Source: Beijerinckiaceae bacterium (GTDB lineage: Bacteria; Pseudomonadota; Alphaproteobacteria; Rhizobiales; Beijerinckiaceae). From it: 55,993 nucleotides of DNA. Below are positions 35,589 through 46,338 of this stretch, in pieces. The first letter of the stretch is position 1. The number at the start of each line of letters is the position of its first letter. The DNA lies in NCBI GenBank assembly GCA_947478455.1, contig CANJWR010000010.1, forward strand, positions 1 to 55,993, in the 5' to 3' direction. Made by a program: the position numbers and the translations under genes. The notes beneath the pieces are model-generated. The model made no database searches. It saw only the letters and a program-made list of their open reading frames with translations, and was not told the origin of the DNA.

Positions 35589-36470
35589 CTATCGCTTCGG
35601 GGTGCGCTTGGCCTCACCGATCTTGCGCAACAGCGCAAGCGGCGGAATGGACTTGGCGTCGCTATGAACCTTGCGGCGGCGCATCCGCAGATCCTGCCGG
35701 GCCTTGGCGGTCACGAGACGAATTTCGGACTGCATCTTGTCCTTGCGATCGCGGATTTCTTCTTTCATCCGGTCAGCGCCCTCGCGCAGCTTGCCGATAA
35801 AGGCATCGGCGCGCTTGACCTTGCGGGCCGCCGTTTCGCTGACTGCTTGATAGGAAAACACGCGCGCTGGAGGCAGATTCAGCCAGACGGCCGGCGATCC
35901 ATCAGCGACGAAATGCAGGGCCTCGACGCCCTTGCACTTGCGGGGGATCGGCGAAATCATCCCGTAAGTAAACTGTACAAAACGCCCGGCGGGGTTCATC
36001 AGCGCGAAGGCATCGCGCAACAGCCGCACGCGTTCTTCATCTGGCTTGTTGAGCAGCGGCAGGCTGGAGACGACGGCCGCTGCAGGCTCGGACAGAACTC
36101 CGGCCAGTGTGCCGGGCAGATCATAGGCGTCGCCCTGAATAACGCGCGCGCGCGGGAAGCGGCGACCCAGCAATTTGCAGAATTCGGCGTCGTATTCGAT
36201 GAGGATAAGGCGTTCCTGCGCGATGCCACGCTGAATCAGAGCCTGCGTGACCGGGCCAGTGCCGGGTCCAAGTTCGATCACCGGACCGACGCCAGCGGGA
36301 TCAACATAGCGAGCCATCATGCGCGCGAGGAAGCGACCCGACGGCGAGACTGCGCCCGTCAGGCCCGGCTTTTCCACCCATGCTTTGAAAAATCTGGCTT
36401 CGTCTGCGAATTTGCCCAGCACTCGCGCCGAACGTCCCCGCCCGTCCTGATTTTTTTGTTGAGAACGCAA
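35589..36470 (-). CDS. PmtA-like phospholipid N-methyltransferase with basic C-tail
   Basis: This 293-residue SAM-dependent methyltransferase resembles the rhizobial PmtA type that methylates phosphatidylethanolamine toward phosphatidylcholine: FFKAWVEKPGLTGAVSPSG (28-46) and the SAM motif VIELGPGTGPVT (64-75). The core ends near residue 220. The last 70-75 residues form a strongly charged, probably helical, basic tail (DRMKEEIRDRKDKMQSEI), not part of the enzyme family. It may bind membranes. TTG 36470 is used because GAGG lies 7 nt upstream; a GTG at 36422 is an alternative. dnaJ lies 103 bp upstream. Confidence 0.75.
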   Translation of the reverse strand: MRSQQKNQDGRGRSARVLGKFADEARFFKAWVEKPGLTGAVSPSGRFLARMMARYVDPAGVGPVIELGPGTGPVTQALIQRGIAQERLILIEYDAEFCKLLGRRFPRARVIQGDAYDLPGTLAGVLSEPAAAVVSSLPLLNKPDEERVRLLRDAFALMNPAGRFVQFTYGMISPIPRKCKGVEALHFVADGSPAVWLNLPPARVFSYQAVSETAARKVKRADAFIGKLREGADRMKEEIRDRKDKMQSEIRLVTAKARQDLRMRRRKVHSDAKSIPPLALLRKIGEAKRTPKR

Positions 36471-36572
36471 CTTGGTCCCTCGCGAACACCTCGACTATTG
36501 CTTGCCCATAAATGGCGCATCGTCAAGGAATTGTCACACGTACCGGTTGAAGAGGTTACCGCCGCAACCGCC

Positions 36573-37703
36573 CTATGAACTCATCTTGTCAAAGAAATCT
36601 TTCATACGTGCAAAAAAGCCTGACGATTCAGGGTGGGTCTTGCTGGACGATTCAGTTTCGAATTCAGCCAGCAATTCGCGCTGGCGGCGGGTCAGGTTCT
36701 GCGGCGTTTCGACGACCGCCTGAATGTAGAGATCGCCGACATCGCGCGAGCGCAGCACCGGCATGCCCTTGTTGCGCAACTTGAACTGCTTGCCGGACTG
36801 GGTGCCCTCCGGGATCTTTACCTTGACCTCGCTGCCGTCGAGCGCGTGGACGGAAAACTCCCCGCCCAAGGTGGCCTGCACCATGGAAATCGGCACGCGG
36901 CAATAAAGGTCGGCCCCGTCGCGCTGGAAAAACTGATGGGGCTTGATGGCGAGAAAAATATAGAGGTCGCCCGACGGGCCGCCGCGCAGGCCTGCCTCGC
37001 CCTCATTGGCGAGGCGGATGCGGGTGCCGTCCTCGACGCCGGGCGGAATATCGACCGACAGGCTGCGCTCGCGCATGACGCGGCCAGCGCCGCTGCAAAC
37101 CGAACATGGATTTTCGATGGTTTCACCGCGACCCTGACAGGTCGGGCAGGTACGCTCGATAGCGAAAAAGCCCTGCTGCGCCCGCACCCGGCCTTGCCCG
37201 GCGCAGGTGCCGCAAGTCTTCGGCTTCGAGCCGGCCTTTGCGCCCGAACCCGAACAGGCCTCGCAGGTCGCCGACGTGGGAACCTTGATGGTGGCGGCCT
37301 TGCCGGCGAAGGCGTCGTCGAGTGTTATTTCGAGATTGTAGCGCAGGTCGCTGCCGCGTTCACGTCCGCCAGACCGGCGGTTGCCGCCGCCGCGGCCCAT
37401 CATGTCGCCGAACAGGTCTTCGAAAATATCGGCCATGGACGAGCCGAAACCATCGCCTATGCCGCCCTGGCCGCCCTGCTCGAAGGCCGCATGGCCGTAG
37501 CGATCATAGGCGGCGCGCTTCTGCTGGTCGGACAGGCACTGGTAGGCCTCGTTCAATTCCTTGAACTTGACCTCGGCCTCCTTGTTGCCGGGGTTCTTGT
37601 CAGGATGGTGCTGCATGGCGGCTTTACGAAAAGCCGCCTTGAGTTCCGCTTCAGTGGCGGTCTTGGCGACGCCCAGGATTTCGTAATAGTCGCGCTTGGC
37701 CAT
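36573..37703 (-). CDS. dnaJ: Chaperone DnaJ
   Basis: This 376-residue co-chaperone stimulates DnaK ATPase. The J-domain carries HPD (33-35, QHHPDKNPG), followed by a Gly/Phe-rich linker. Four zinc-binding CxxCxGxG repeats ([32 protein letters not shown]) and the C-terminal substrate domains complete it. It follows dnaK at 131 bp, with a strong hairpin in the gap that may adjust the DnaK:DnaJ ratio. Confidence 0.97.
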   Translation of the reverse strand: MAKRDYYEILGVAKTATEAELKAAFRKAAMQHHPDKNPGNKEAEVKFKELNEAYQCLSDQQKRAAYDRYGHAAFEQGGQGGIGDGFGSSMADIFEDLFGDMMGRGGGNRRSGGRERGSDLRYNLEITLDDAFAGKAATIKVPTSATCEACSGSGAKAGSKPKTCGTCAGQGRVRAQQGFFAIERTCPTCQGRGETIENPCSVCSGAGRVMRERSLSVDIPPGVEDGTRIRLANEGEAGLRGGPSGDLYIFLAIKPHQFFQRDGADLYCRVPISMVQATLGGEFSVHALDGSEVKVKIPEGTQSGKQFKLRNKGMPVLRSRDVGDLYIQAVVETPQNLTRRQRELLAEFETESSSKTHPESSGFFARMKDFFDKMSS

Positions 37704-37750
37704 TGATCTCGGGTCTCTTCGGCATCTCGCCAGATGGAAAATTAACGCGC

Positions 37751-37777
37751 GAAACCCGGCGCGGAGCGCCGGGTTTC
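37751..37777. terminator. dnaK-dnaJ intergenic hairpin (12-bp stem)
   Basis: The perfect stem GAAACCCGGCGC (37751-37762) pairs with 37766-37777, loop GGA. On the minus strand it is followed by GCGCGTTAATTTTCC, a weak T-run, so it is likely a partial terminator or RNA-processing site between dnaK and dnaJ. Confidence 0.6.
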
Positions 37778-37834
37778 TTTGTCTAGCTGATTTGCAACGG
37801 GCGCGCCATTACGGACGAAACCCGTAACGCCAAC

Positions 37835-39748
<1,914 letters not shown>

Positions 39749-39900
39749 GGTTTTTTCCTTTACGTTACGCAAGACCGCCGGACCCCGAAGCGATCCGGTC
39801 ATTGGGCAAAAAGGGAGGGTCTGATCGACCGTTCCCCCCGGCCCGGTCTCCGATGCTGCTGAGATTGGTATGGAGGCGGAATTCCGCAAGAGTGAGCGGT

Positions 39901-39929
39901 ATATATGAGTCCGAATTTTTGGGCGCAAG
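39901..39929 (-). promoter_or_regulatory. Candidate RpoH promoter of dnaK
   Basis: Read on the minus strand, CTTG (39929-39926) is followed after 18 bp by CATATAT (39907-39901), about 150 bp before the dnaK ATG. It fits the recalled alphaproteobacterial consensus CTTG-N17/18-CYTATNT with one mismatch. A second CTTG at 39890-39887 with CCATAC 13 bp on is less well spaced. The 39749-40049 gap holds this promoter and that of the plus-strand gene at 40050. Confidence 0.5.
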
Positions 39930-40049
39930 CGCCGTTGCAGGAAGGACGCATATTCTGCTCAAGGAGCGGAGACTTGCGGTTTTGACCTGACGAATGCGGG
40001 TTCTTGTAGTATTCTAGTTGCTATTGCACCGGGCCGGGATGCCAAACGC

Positions 40050-40955
40050 GTGAAATTGCGCCGAAATGCCATTGGTTTATGGACGTGTTGGACGATTGCG
40101 AGCGCCGTCGCCATCGCGGGTTCCGCGCAGGCACAGCTTATGTTGCCGGGCGCCGTGCCTTCTGCGCCAACCGGCGCGACCGATACCCCGGCCACTGGAG
40201 GCCCGCCCAAACCTGCTGCTCCCCCACCGGTCAAGACGCCTGGGGAGGACTCTGTCGTTCGCAAGGAATTGCGCCGCAACGGATCGACGGGCCTCATAAG
40301 CTTCGAGCGGCAGGACAAGGATCTACGGATTACACGCCTGACTCTGCCCGGCAGACAGATTTCGCGGCCCGCCGATATTTGCAGGGTCGACGTGGCCGGC
40401 GGCCCGTTCACGATGAAAAGCGTCGGCAAGCACGAGGGCCTGCTGCGCTACGAGGCCGACATCGCTGCGTGCCCGTTTACGGTGGATATTCTGGACGGGG
40501 CCATTCAGGTCAATGTGACGGGCGGCCTGTGCACGTTCCGCGAGGCCGATTGCAACGCCACGCCCGCAGGATTCTGGGGTCCACCGCCGTCGACATTTTC
40601 TGCGGACACGAAAGCGATTGAGCGTGCCCGCACCTCTGCGGAGAGCGCCGCCCGGACCTATTTCAGGAGCCTGCTCAACAACACGAAGGACCGTCAGCAG
40701 GTGAAGACGATTGCGGCCGAACAGGCGGCGTTTTCTTCCAAGCGCGAAGAGACGTGCCGCGATTACGCCCGCGAGGACGTGTTCGGCTTTTGTGCAACAA
40801 AGATCACCGAGGCGCGTGCGGTCGCCCTGCGGGCTCAGCTTTATCCGAATGCCGACGACAAGCCCGCACCGGCCAAAAAGCCCGCGCCGCGCAAACGTCA
40901 ACCCTCCGCGGTCGCGCCGGCGCCGGTTCCGGCGATGCCGCAGGGCATTCGCTGA
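40050..40955 (+). CDS. Secreted conserved protein, possible LprI-like C-terminal region
   Basis: This 301-residue protein begins at GTG 40050 with a signal peptide (IASAVAIAGSAQAQ, cut near 28). A Pro-rich linker (33-63) leads to a beta-type domain with paired Cys (DICRVDVAGGPF, IAACPFTVD, GGLCTFREADC). The helical C-terminal region (EQAAFSSKREETCRDYA) resembles lysozyme-inhibitor LprI/DUF1311 segments. A Pro/Lys-rich tail follows. It is probably periplasmic or peptidoglycan-associated. The gene is divergent from dnaK across 301 bp and alone in its transcript. I do not recognise a named gene. Confidence 0.65.
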   Translation: MKLRRNAIGLWTCWTIASAVAIAGSAQAQLMLPGAVPSAPTGATDTPATGGPPKPAAPPPVKTPGEDSVVRKELRRNGSTGLISFERQDKDLRITRLTLPGRQISRPADICRVDVAGGPFTMKSVGKHEGLLRYEADIAACPFTVDILDGAIQVNVTGGLCTFREADCNATPAGFWGPPPSTFSADTKAIERARTSAESAARTYFRSLLNNTKDRQQVKTIAAEQAAFSSKREETCRDYAREDVFGFCATKITEARAVALRAQLYPNADDKPAPAKKPAPRKRQPSAVAPAPVPAMPQGIR

Positions 40956-41024
40956 GGTTTCATCGTCGGGCTTTGTTTTCAGCCTTAAACGTCGATTGCG
41001 CGCTATGCCCCTGCAGGAGGTCGC

Positions 41025-41774
41025 ATGAAAGAAGACTCGCATCTGCGCGCCAGACTGGATGCTTTTCGTTTCGACGATCCTGCCATTGCCTTACCGTTTT
41101 CGGCCCGACTGGCGCGCGAAAATGGCTGGACGCGCGCCTACGCCCTGCGGGTGATCAAGGAGTATCGCCGGTTCCTCTACCTGACGCAGGTCGCCGGGCG
41201 CGAAATGACGCCGTCGGAAGACGTCGACGCCGCATGGCATCTGCATCTCGTTTACACACGGTCCTACTGGGACGAATTGTGCGGCAAGGTGCTTGGCCAG
41301 CCGCTGCACCATCTACCGACCAGCGGCGGCGCATCTGAGAATGTGCGATTTCGCGAGGCCTATGGGGCAACGCTCGTAGCTTACGCAACTGCCTTCGGAG
41401 GCAAGCCAGCCGCCGACATCTGGCCGGATGTGGACGCGCGCTTTGCGCCAGCAACGAGCGCTTCTGCCAAGCATAGCCGAACGGCGCGCATCGCCTTGCT
41501 TGGGCTTGCCCTAACGACTGCTGGCGCCGCGTGGGCGGCAGGCGGCGCTAGCGAAGCCGGTTTATCGGCGGGAAGTTTGTTCCTGATCTGCGCCGGAACT
41601 GGCGCAGTGATGCTCTGGATCGTCAAGCGCGCGCTCGCCAGCAATGTGAAGAAAGGGCCGTCCGGATGCAGTTCGGGCTGCTCGTCCGGCTCCAGCACAT
41701 CCGGCGACAGCAGCTCGTCCGACAGCGGTTCTGGTTGCGGAAGCAGCGGTTGCGGCGGCGGAGGCGGCGACTAG
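41025..41774 (+). CDS. GRDP/DUF1399-like membrane protein with Cys-Ser-Gly tail
   Basis: This 249-residue protein has an N-terminal domain like the glycine-rich-domain-containing family (VAGREMTPSEDVDAAWHLH, where the DVD-WH pair is diagnostic, then YTRSYWDELCG). One or two transmembrane helices follow (about 150-205). The C-terminal 35 residues are almost only Ser, Gly, Cys and Asp (CSSGCSSGSSTSGDS to the end), like the tails of TIGR04222 membrane proteins. ATG 41025 follows AGGAGG. The tail's use (metal binding or modification) is unknown. It follows the secreted protein gene by 69 bp. Confidence 0.65.
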   Translation: MKEDSHLRARLDAFRFDDPAIALPFSARLARENGWTRAYALRVIKEYRRFLYLTQVAGREMTPSEDVDAAWHLHLVYTRSYWDELCGKVLGQPLHHLPTSGGASENVRFREAYGATLVAYATAFGGKPAADIWPDVDARFAPATSASAKHSRTARIALLGLALTTAGAAWAAGGASEAGLSAGSLFLICAGTGAVMLWIVKRALASNVKKGPSGCSSGCSSGSSTSGDSSSSDSGSGCGSSGCGGGGGD

Positions 41775-41979
41775 AGCATCTGGCTTTCCTCCGGAATCGC
41801 CAGTTTTCCCAGTTCCTCGAAGATCGCTTCGCTCTTTCGAAACGCGGACGGAGCTTTTTCGCCTGATGCGTCCCGGAACCACTCCGGTCAAATCCGATCC
41901 AGCTTGTCTTGATCGCCGGGCCGGTGCAGTTTCACCATGCTGATCAAAACAACAAGCGATCGGAACAGGGAGGGATTTC

Positions 41980-43011
41980 ATGTTGGGAGCTTTTGCGAAG
42001 CTCGCGCGCTTTGCGGTCGCGTCGCTTTGTCTTGTGGCTGCGCCGGCCTTCGCTCAAACGAGCGTCGCCGATTTCTATCGCGGCAAGACTATTCGGATTT
42101 TGATCGGCTTCGGACCGGGCGGCAGTTCAGCGTTCTACGGTGAAATTCTCGCCCGCTACATGGGCCGCCATCTGCCGGGCAATCCGTCTTTCATCGCGCA
42201 GCACATGCCGGGCGCAGGCGGGCTGACGGTGGCGAATTATATTGCACAACGCTCGCCCCGTGACGGGACCGAATTCGCCATCACCAGCCGCACCGCTGCT
42301 TTCGAGCCGCAGCGCGGCAACAAGAACGCCGCATTCGATCCATTGAAACTCAACTGGATCGGCAATGCGAATGTGGAAAACTCCACCTGCATCTCATGGC
42401 ATACGTCGCCGGTGAAAAAGCTGTCCGATCTGCTGGTTCATGAATTCATCGTCGGCGGCACGGGCGCCGACACGTTGGCGATTGCGATGCCGAAAATGCT
42501 CAACAAGTTGGTGGAAACGAAATTCAAACTCGTCACCGGCTATCCGATCAGCACCGACATTCTGCTGGCCATCGAGCGCGGAGAACTGAACGGATTTTGT
42601 GGACTTGGATGGACATTCCTGAAACTCCGCAAGGCCGAGTGGCTGGCGGAAAAGAAGGTCAATGTGCTGTTCCAGATGGCGATGGATAAACATCCCGACC
42701 TGCCCGACGTGCCGCTCATTCAGGAGATCGCAAAAAACTCTGACGATCGGCAGATCATAGAACTGCTTCTGGCACCGCAGGAAATGGGCAGGCCGTTCTT
42801 CGCGCCGCAGGATGTTCCGGCCGAGCGTGTCGCAGCGTTGCGCGACGCTTTCGCAAAGACGCTTGCCGATCCGGACTATCTGCGCGATGCGGAAAAGTCC
42901 GGCATCGAAGTGCAGTACACATCCGGAGAGGCGGTTCACGCCATTCTGACGAAGGCCTATGCGTCTTCGCCTGCTGCAGTGAAGCGATCGATTGACTTGC
43001 TGCAGGATTAA
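41980..43011 (+). CDS. TctC/Bug-family periplasmic receptor (copy 2 of 3)
   Basis: This 343-residue receptor has a signal peptide to about residue 26 (AAPAFAQ). Its FYRGKTIRILIGFGPGGSS and HLPGNPSFIAQHMPGAGG match copies 1 and 3. The remainder has diverged (TCISWHTSPVKK, FCGLGWTFLKLRK), so ligands probably differ. A GGGAGGG ribosome-binding site precedes ATG 41980. The 205-bp gap before it contains no gene. No TctA/TctB is present. The next gene (AraC-MGMT) converges. Confidence 0.85.
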   Translation: MLGAFAKLARFAVASLCLVAAPAFAQTSVADFYRGKTIRILIGFGPGGSSAFYGEILARYMGRHLPGNPSFIAQHMPGAGGLTVANYIAQRSPRDGTEFAITSRTAAFEPQRGNKNAAFDPLKLNWIGNANVENSTCISWHTSPVKKLSDLLVHEFIVGGTGADTLAIAMPKMLNKLVETKFKLVTGYPISTDILLAIERGELNGFCGLGWTFLKLRKAEWLAEKKVNVLFQMAMDKHPDLPDVPLIQEIAKNSDDRQIIELLLAPQEMGRPFFAPQDVPAERVAALRDAFAKTLADPDYLRDAEKSGIEVQYTSGEAVHAILTKAYASSPAAVKRSIDLLQD

Positions 43012-43038
43012 GAGTCGGTCAAATCGTGCGGCGAGACG

Positions 43039-43923
43039 CTAAAGATCCCCCTCGCCGCACATTCCGGCTTCCCAGCCGATAATCGCCTGTTTGCGCGTAA
43101 GCCCCCAATGATAGCCGGTAAGCGCGCCCGAACGCCCGATCACCCGATGGCACGGCACCACGAATGAGATCGGATTGCGCCCCACCGCGGCCCCGACGGC
43201 GCGCGCCGCCTTCGGGTTCCCGATGCTGCCTGCAATATCCGAATAGGTGGTCGCGCGGCCGAGCGGAATGCGCAGGAGCGTCTGCCAGACGCGCACCTCG
43301 AAATCGGTTCCGATCAGCACCACCCGCAATGGACTGTCGGGTCGCCACCGGGCTGAGTCAAAGGCGCGCTGCGCCAGCGACGCCGTGGCTGCGTCGTCGC
43401 GCGCATAGTTCGCGCCCGGCCAGCGCAGGACCATATCGGCCAATGCGGCGTCGCGGTCGCCATCGTCGACGAAGCCGAGCCCCGCCAGACCGCGCGGCGT
43501 CGTCACGATAATGGCTTCGCCGAACGGCGAGGCGTGAAATCCGTAGGTGAATTTCACCCCGGCGCCGCGGTTCTTGTAGTCGCCCGGCGTCATCGCCTCA
43601 TGGGTGACAAACAGATCGTGCAGACGCCCTGGCCCCGAGAGACCGACCTCATAGGCGGCGTCGAGCAGGGAAGCGGAATCACGCAGGAGATTACGCGCAT
43701 GATCGAGCGTCAGCGCCTGCAGAAAGGCCTTTGGGGTCAGCCCAGCCCAGCGGCGAAACAGACTGTGCAGCTTCTCGCCCGGCAAACCCGCATGGGCGGC
43801 GATGTCGTCCAGCGAGGGTTGCTGTTTCCAGTTGCGCGAGATGAACTCAATGGCGCTCTTCACCCGCGCGTAATCGTCGCTGGGGGATGAGTCCGGTTCG
43901 TTGGCGGCTGCAAGTTCGGGCAT
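43039..43923 (-). CDS. AraC-type HTH fused to O6-methylguanine-DNA methyltransferase
   Basis: This 294-residue Ada-like protein lacks the N-terminal zinc methyl-phosphotriester domain. An AraC HTH (about 20-112; PSLDDIAAHAGLPGEKLHSLFRRW) precedes an MGMT domain with active-site Cys258 in PCHRV and the N-terminal FEVRVWQTLLRIPLG. It repairs O6-methylguanine by suicidal methyl transfer; the HTH may regulate its own gene. ATG 43923 is chosen over a GTG at 43986. It is a second alkylation-repair gene after alkB (32463). Confidence 0.88.
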   Translation of the reverse strand: MPELAAANEPDSSPSDDYARVKSAIEFISRNWKQQPSLDDIAAHAGLPGEKLHSLFRRWAGLTPKAFLQALTLDHARNLLRDSASLLDAAYEVGLSGPGRLHDLFVTHEAMTPGDYKNRGAGVKFTYGFHASPFGEAIIVTTPRGLAGLGFVDDGDRDAALADMVLRWPGANYARDDAATASLAQRAFDSARWRPDSPLRVVLIGTDFEVRVWQTLLRIPLGRATTYSDIAGSIGNPKAARAVGAAVGRNPISFVVPCHRVIGRSGALTGYHWGLTRKQAIIGWEAGMCGEGDL

Positions 43924-44056
43924 TGGGTTTTCCGACAGAAATACTTTCACGACCCAAACATGCGGGATCACGACGCTGTGCGCCACCCGAAAACCGCGAC
44001 ATCGCGCACCGGGGGCTGCGCGTGCAAAACGCGAACGGCAGGTCTATATAGGCGCC

Positions 44057-44242
44057 ATGACTTCTGGCCAGCCGACACAATCGGTCGCCGAACCCGACGA
44101 CACGCCGGGCGACGGGCGATTTCTGGTTCGAGCCGCCATCGGCGGATTCGGGTTGATGTTCGTTGCCGCCGGCATTCTGTGGCTGCGCTTCGGGCCGGTC
44201 ATTTTTTACGACACGCTCAACTTCGCGCTCGCCTGTTTCTGA
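44057..44242 (+). CDS. Small single-pass membrane protein, unknown
   Basis: This 61-residue protein has a polar N-terminus (about 25 residues, Asp/Glu/Pro-rich) and one hydrophobic helix (IGGFGLMFVAAGILWLRFG). It ends NFALACF. No ribosome-binding site is visible; instead TATATA ends about 6 bp before the ATG, so the message could be leaderless. Sco follows at 24 bp, which suggests a function in cytochrome oxidase assembly or copper handling, by position only. Confidence 0.6.
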   Translation: MTSGQPTQSVAEPDDTPGDGRFLVRAAIGGFGLMFVAAGILWLRFGPVIFYDTLNFALACF

Positions 44243-44266
44243 CGACGGGACGCGGAAAGGACCACG

Positions 44267-44854
44267 ATGAACCAGCGAACGCTTCGCCTGCTTGTGCCGA
44301 TTTCGGCGCTGGTCATCGGATTTGCGTTGCTGGTCACGACGCTGTGGCTAACCCTCGGCGACGCCAATGCGCCACAACCTTCGAGCGTCGGCGGCCCGTT
44401 CCGGCTCGTGGCGCAGGACGGGCGCACCGTGACGGAGAAAGACCTGCTGGGAAAGCCAACGCTTGTGTTCTTCGGCTATACACATTGCCCGGACGTTTGC
44501 CCGACAACCCTTTTCGAAGTCTCGGAGGTCTTCCGCAAGCTTGGCGCTGACAAGAAAGTCGCCGCCGCCTTCATCACCATCGACCCGGAGCGCGATACGC
44601 CGGCGATGCTGAAGGATTATCTGTCGAGCTTCGATCCCCGCATCTTGGGCCTGTCGGGAGACCGTCCGGCCATCGACGCCGCGCAAAAGGCCTATCGGGT
44701 CTATTCCCGCAAAGTACCGGGCGAGAACGGCGAATACACAATGGACCACAGCGCCATCGTGTATTTGATGGACAGCAAAGGGCGCTTCGTGAACGCCTTC
44801 AATCTCCAGCAACCGCCCGAGGCGGCGGCGAAGGAACTGGCGAAATACCTCTGA
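44267..44854 (+). CDS. SCO1/SenC copper chaperone
   Basis: This 195-residue membrane-anchored thioredoxin-fold protein delivers copper to the CuA centre of cytochrome c oxidase. The N-terminal anchor is at about 9-30, and copper ligands are Cys74 and Cys78 (THCPDVCP) and His161 (MDHSAIVY). The usual second motif ITIDPERDTP is present. No oxidase subunit genes are adjacent. ATG 44267 follows GGAAAGGACCACG. Confidence 0.93.
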   Translation: MNQRTLRLLVPISALVIGFALLVTTLWLTLGDANAPQPSSVGGPFRLVAQDGRTVTEKDLLGKPTLVFFGYTHCPDVCPTTLFEVSEVFRKLGADKKVAAAFITIDPERDTPAMLKDYLSSFDPRILGLSGDRPAIDAAQKAYRVYSRKVPGENGEYTMDHSAIVYLMDSKGRFVNAFNLQQPPEAAAKELAKYL

Positions 44855-45005
44855 GAAACGGCAATTTCTGTCAGGCCTTGCGAATTGCAATGGGCGCAGA
44901 CTTATATATTCGCGTGCGCCGATTGCATGGCGGTTCTGCGCCTGTTGCATGGTAGATTCCCGTCCGAGGAGGGATCCCTCTTCTCACCAAGGGAGAGGAA
45001 TGCCT

Positions 45006-45374
45006 ATGCAAATGCCCGAAATCCTGCAGGGTGAATCCCTGACGCGGCTGCTTCAGGGAACCGCCGTCGGCGTCATTGCGACATTGATTGTCGGATTCAA
45101 ATTCATGGACTGGTCGCTGGCCAGCACGGCCGAAAAGACCGCGCAGGATCGCTCGCAGGCCGCTGTTGTGACGGCGCTCGCGCCGCTTTGCGCGGCGAAG
45201 TTCCAGCAATCGGGCGAGGCGACCGCCAATCTGGTTCTGTTCAACAAAGAATCGTCGTGGAACCGCGGCAGTTTCATCAAGAAAGGCGGCTGGTCTAAAT
45301 TCGACGGCCAGACAGGCTCTGATTCAGAATTGGCCGACGCCTGCGCGACCCTGATCGGCGCCGCTAAGACCTGA
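45006..45374 (+). CDS. Conserved small membrane-anchored protein, unknown
   Basis: This 122-residue protein has one N-terminal transmembrane helix (LLQGTAVGVIATLIVGF) and a soluble rest with two Cys (LAPLCAAKF, DACATL) and the segment SSWNRGSFIKKGGW. I do not recognise a named domain; similar small proteins occur in Rhizobiales. ATG 45006 is preferred over ATG 45000, as GGGAGAGGA gives a proper 7-nt spacing. Its stop lies inside a 15-bp tandem repeat. Confidence 0.62.
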   Translation: MQMPEILQGESLTRLLQGTAVGVIATLIVGFKFMDWSLASTAEKTAQDRSQAAVVTALAPLCAAKFQQSGEATANLVLFNKESSWNRGSFIKKGGWSKFDGQTGSDSELADACATLIGAAKT

Positions 45375-45404
45375 TTATTCAAGACCTGATTATTCAAGAC
45401 CTGA
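45366..45404. repeat. Tandem repeat, 2.6 copies of a 15-mer
   Basis: AAGACCTGATTATTC is repeated at 45366-45380 and 45381-45395, then AAGACCTGA to 45404, with no mismatch. Each unit carries a TGA; the first is the stop of the 122-aa gene. Slippage-type duplication is likely. Confidence 0.85.
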
Positions 45405-45438
45405 CGATTTCGGCTGGCGCGTTGCGATGCGCCAGCCT

Positions 45439-46338
45439 TCAATAAAAGCCGACCGGGAAATATTTCAGGTAAAGGTCGGCATAGAGCCCGCGTTCGGCAA
45501 CACGCATCAGGGCATAGTCGATGGCGCGGCGCAGATTGTTGTTGTCCTTCTTCACCGCAATGCCGACGCCCTCGCCGAAATAGCGACTTTCCGTAAATGG
45601 CCCGCCCCGGAAGGCGCAACAGCCATTGGCCTCCAGCCCATTGAGCCAGATCGCCATCGTCGCACCATCCCCGAACGCGTTCTGGATTTCGCCGCCGCGC
45701 AATGCGCGCAACAAATCCTGCGTATTGGGAAACACCTTTATGTCAGCACCCTTGAAATAAGCGCGAAGAAACGCCTCGTGGGCCGTCTTTTCCGGCACCC
45801 CGATGGTTTGCCCCGCCATGGCCTCGGGCGTCGCGGGCGGATTTTGCGGCGACTTGCGCACCACAAAACGCGCCGGCGTGCGGTAGTAGGGCGATGTAAA
45901 ATCCACACGTTTGCGCATGGCAGGCGTGATGGCGAGCGAGGCGATCGCCATCACGCCTTGCCCTTTTTCAATCGACTCTACAATCGTATCCCACCGTCGC
46001 GCCTGCACGGTGCAGGCGACTTTCAGTTCGTCGCAGATGGCGCGCGCCAGTTCTACATTGAAGCCCGCCAGTGTTCCGTCCGGCGCGATGAAACCGAACG
46101 GCGGATATTCATCGTCGGTGATGAACTGAACCGAGCGCAACGCGGGCGTCTCGGGCTTTTCGAGCCTGAATTGCGGATCCCAAAAGTACGGAATAACCGG
46201 GGTCTGGGCGGATACGGGCGCAACAATATTCAAAAAATACAGCAACGCCGCCATAGCCAAGCCAGAAATACTGATGCTAGGCTGTCGGGGTTTTATTGCA
46301 GAGCCGTTTTTAACGAGTAATTGCGTGCCCCAGGTCAT
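45439..46338 (-). CDS. Polar amino-acid-type (family 3) periplasmic binding protein
   Basis: This 299-residue binding protein has a signal peptide (LAMAALLYFLNIVAPVSAQ), then the SBP family 3 pattern: VQFITDDEYPPFGF, GFNVELARAICDEL, ATPAMRKRVDFTSPYY-like AITPAMRKRVDFTSPYY, IGVPEKTAHEAF. Such proteins bind amino acids, opines or similar for ABC import, or act as domain of sensors. No permease or ATPase is adjacent. ATG 46338 would overlap the divergent glycosyltransferase start by 14 bp; a start at 46254 is possible but leaves a poor signal peptide. Confidence 0.8.
   Translation of the reverse strand: MTWGTQLLVKNGSAIKPRQPSISISGLAMAALLYFLNIVAPVSAQTPVIPYFWDPQFRLEKPETPALRSVQFITDDEYPPFGFIAPDGTLAGFNVELARAICDELKVACTVQARRWDTIVESIEKGQGVMAIASLAITPAMRKRVDFTSPYYRTPARFVVRKSPQNPPATPEAMAGQTIGVPEKTAHEAFLRAYFKGADIKVFPNTQDLLRALRGGEIQNAFGDGATMAIWLNGLEANGCCAFRGGPFTESRYFGEGVGIAVKKDNNNLRRAIDYALMRVAERGLYADLYLKYFPVGFY

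Noticed and set aside
34872-36578. 568-codon plus-strand frame opposite pyrF and the PmtA-like gene
   Set aside because: It spans two well-supported minus-strand genes and the gap between, with no motif of its own.
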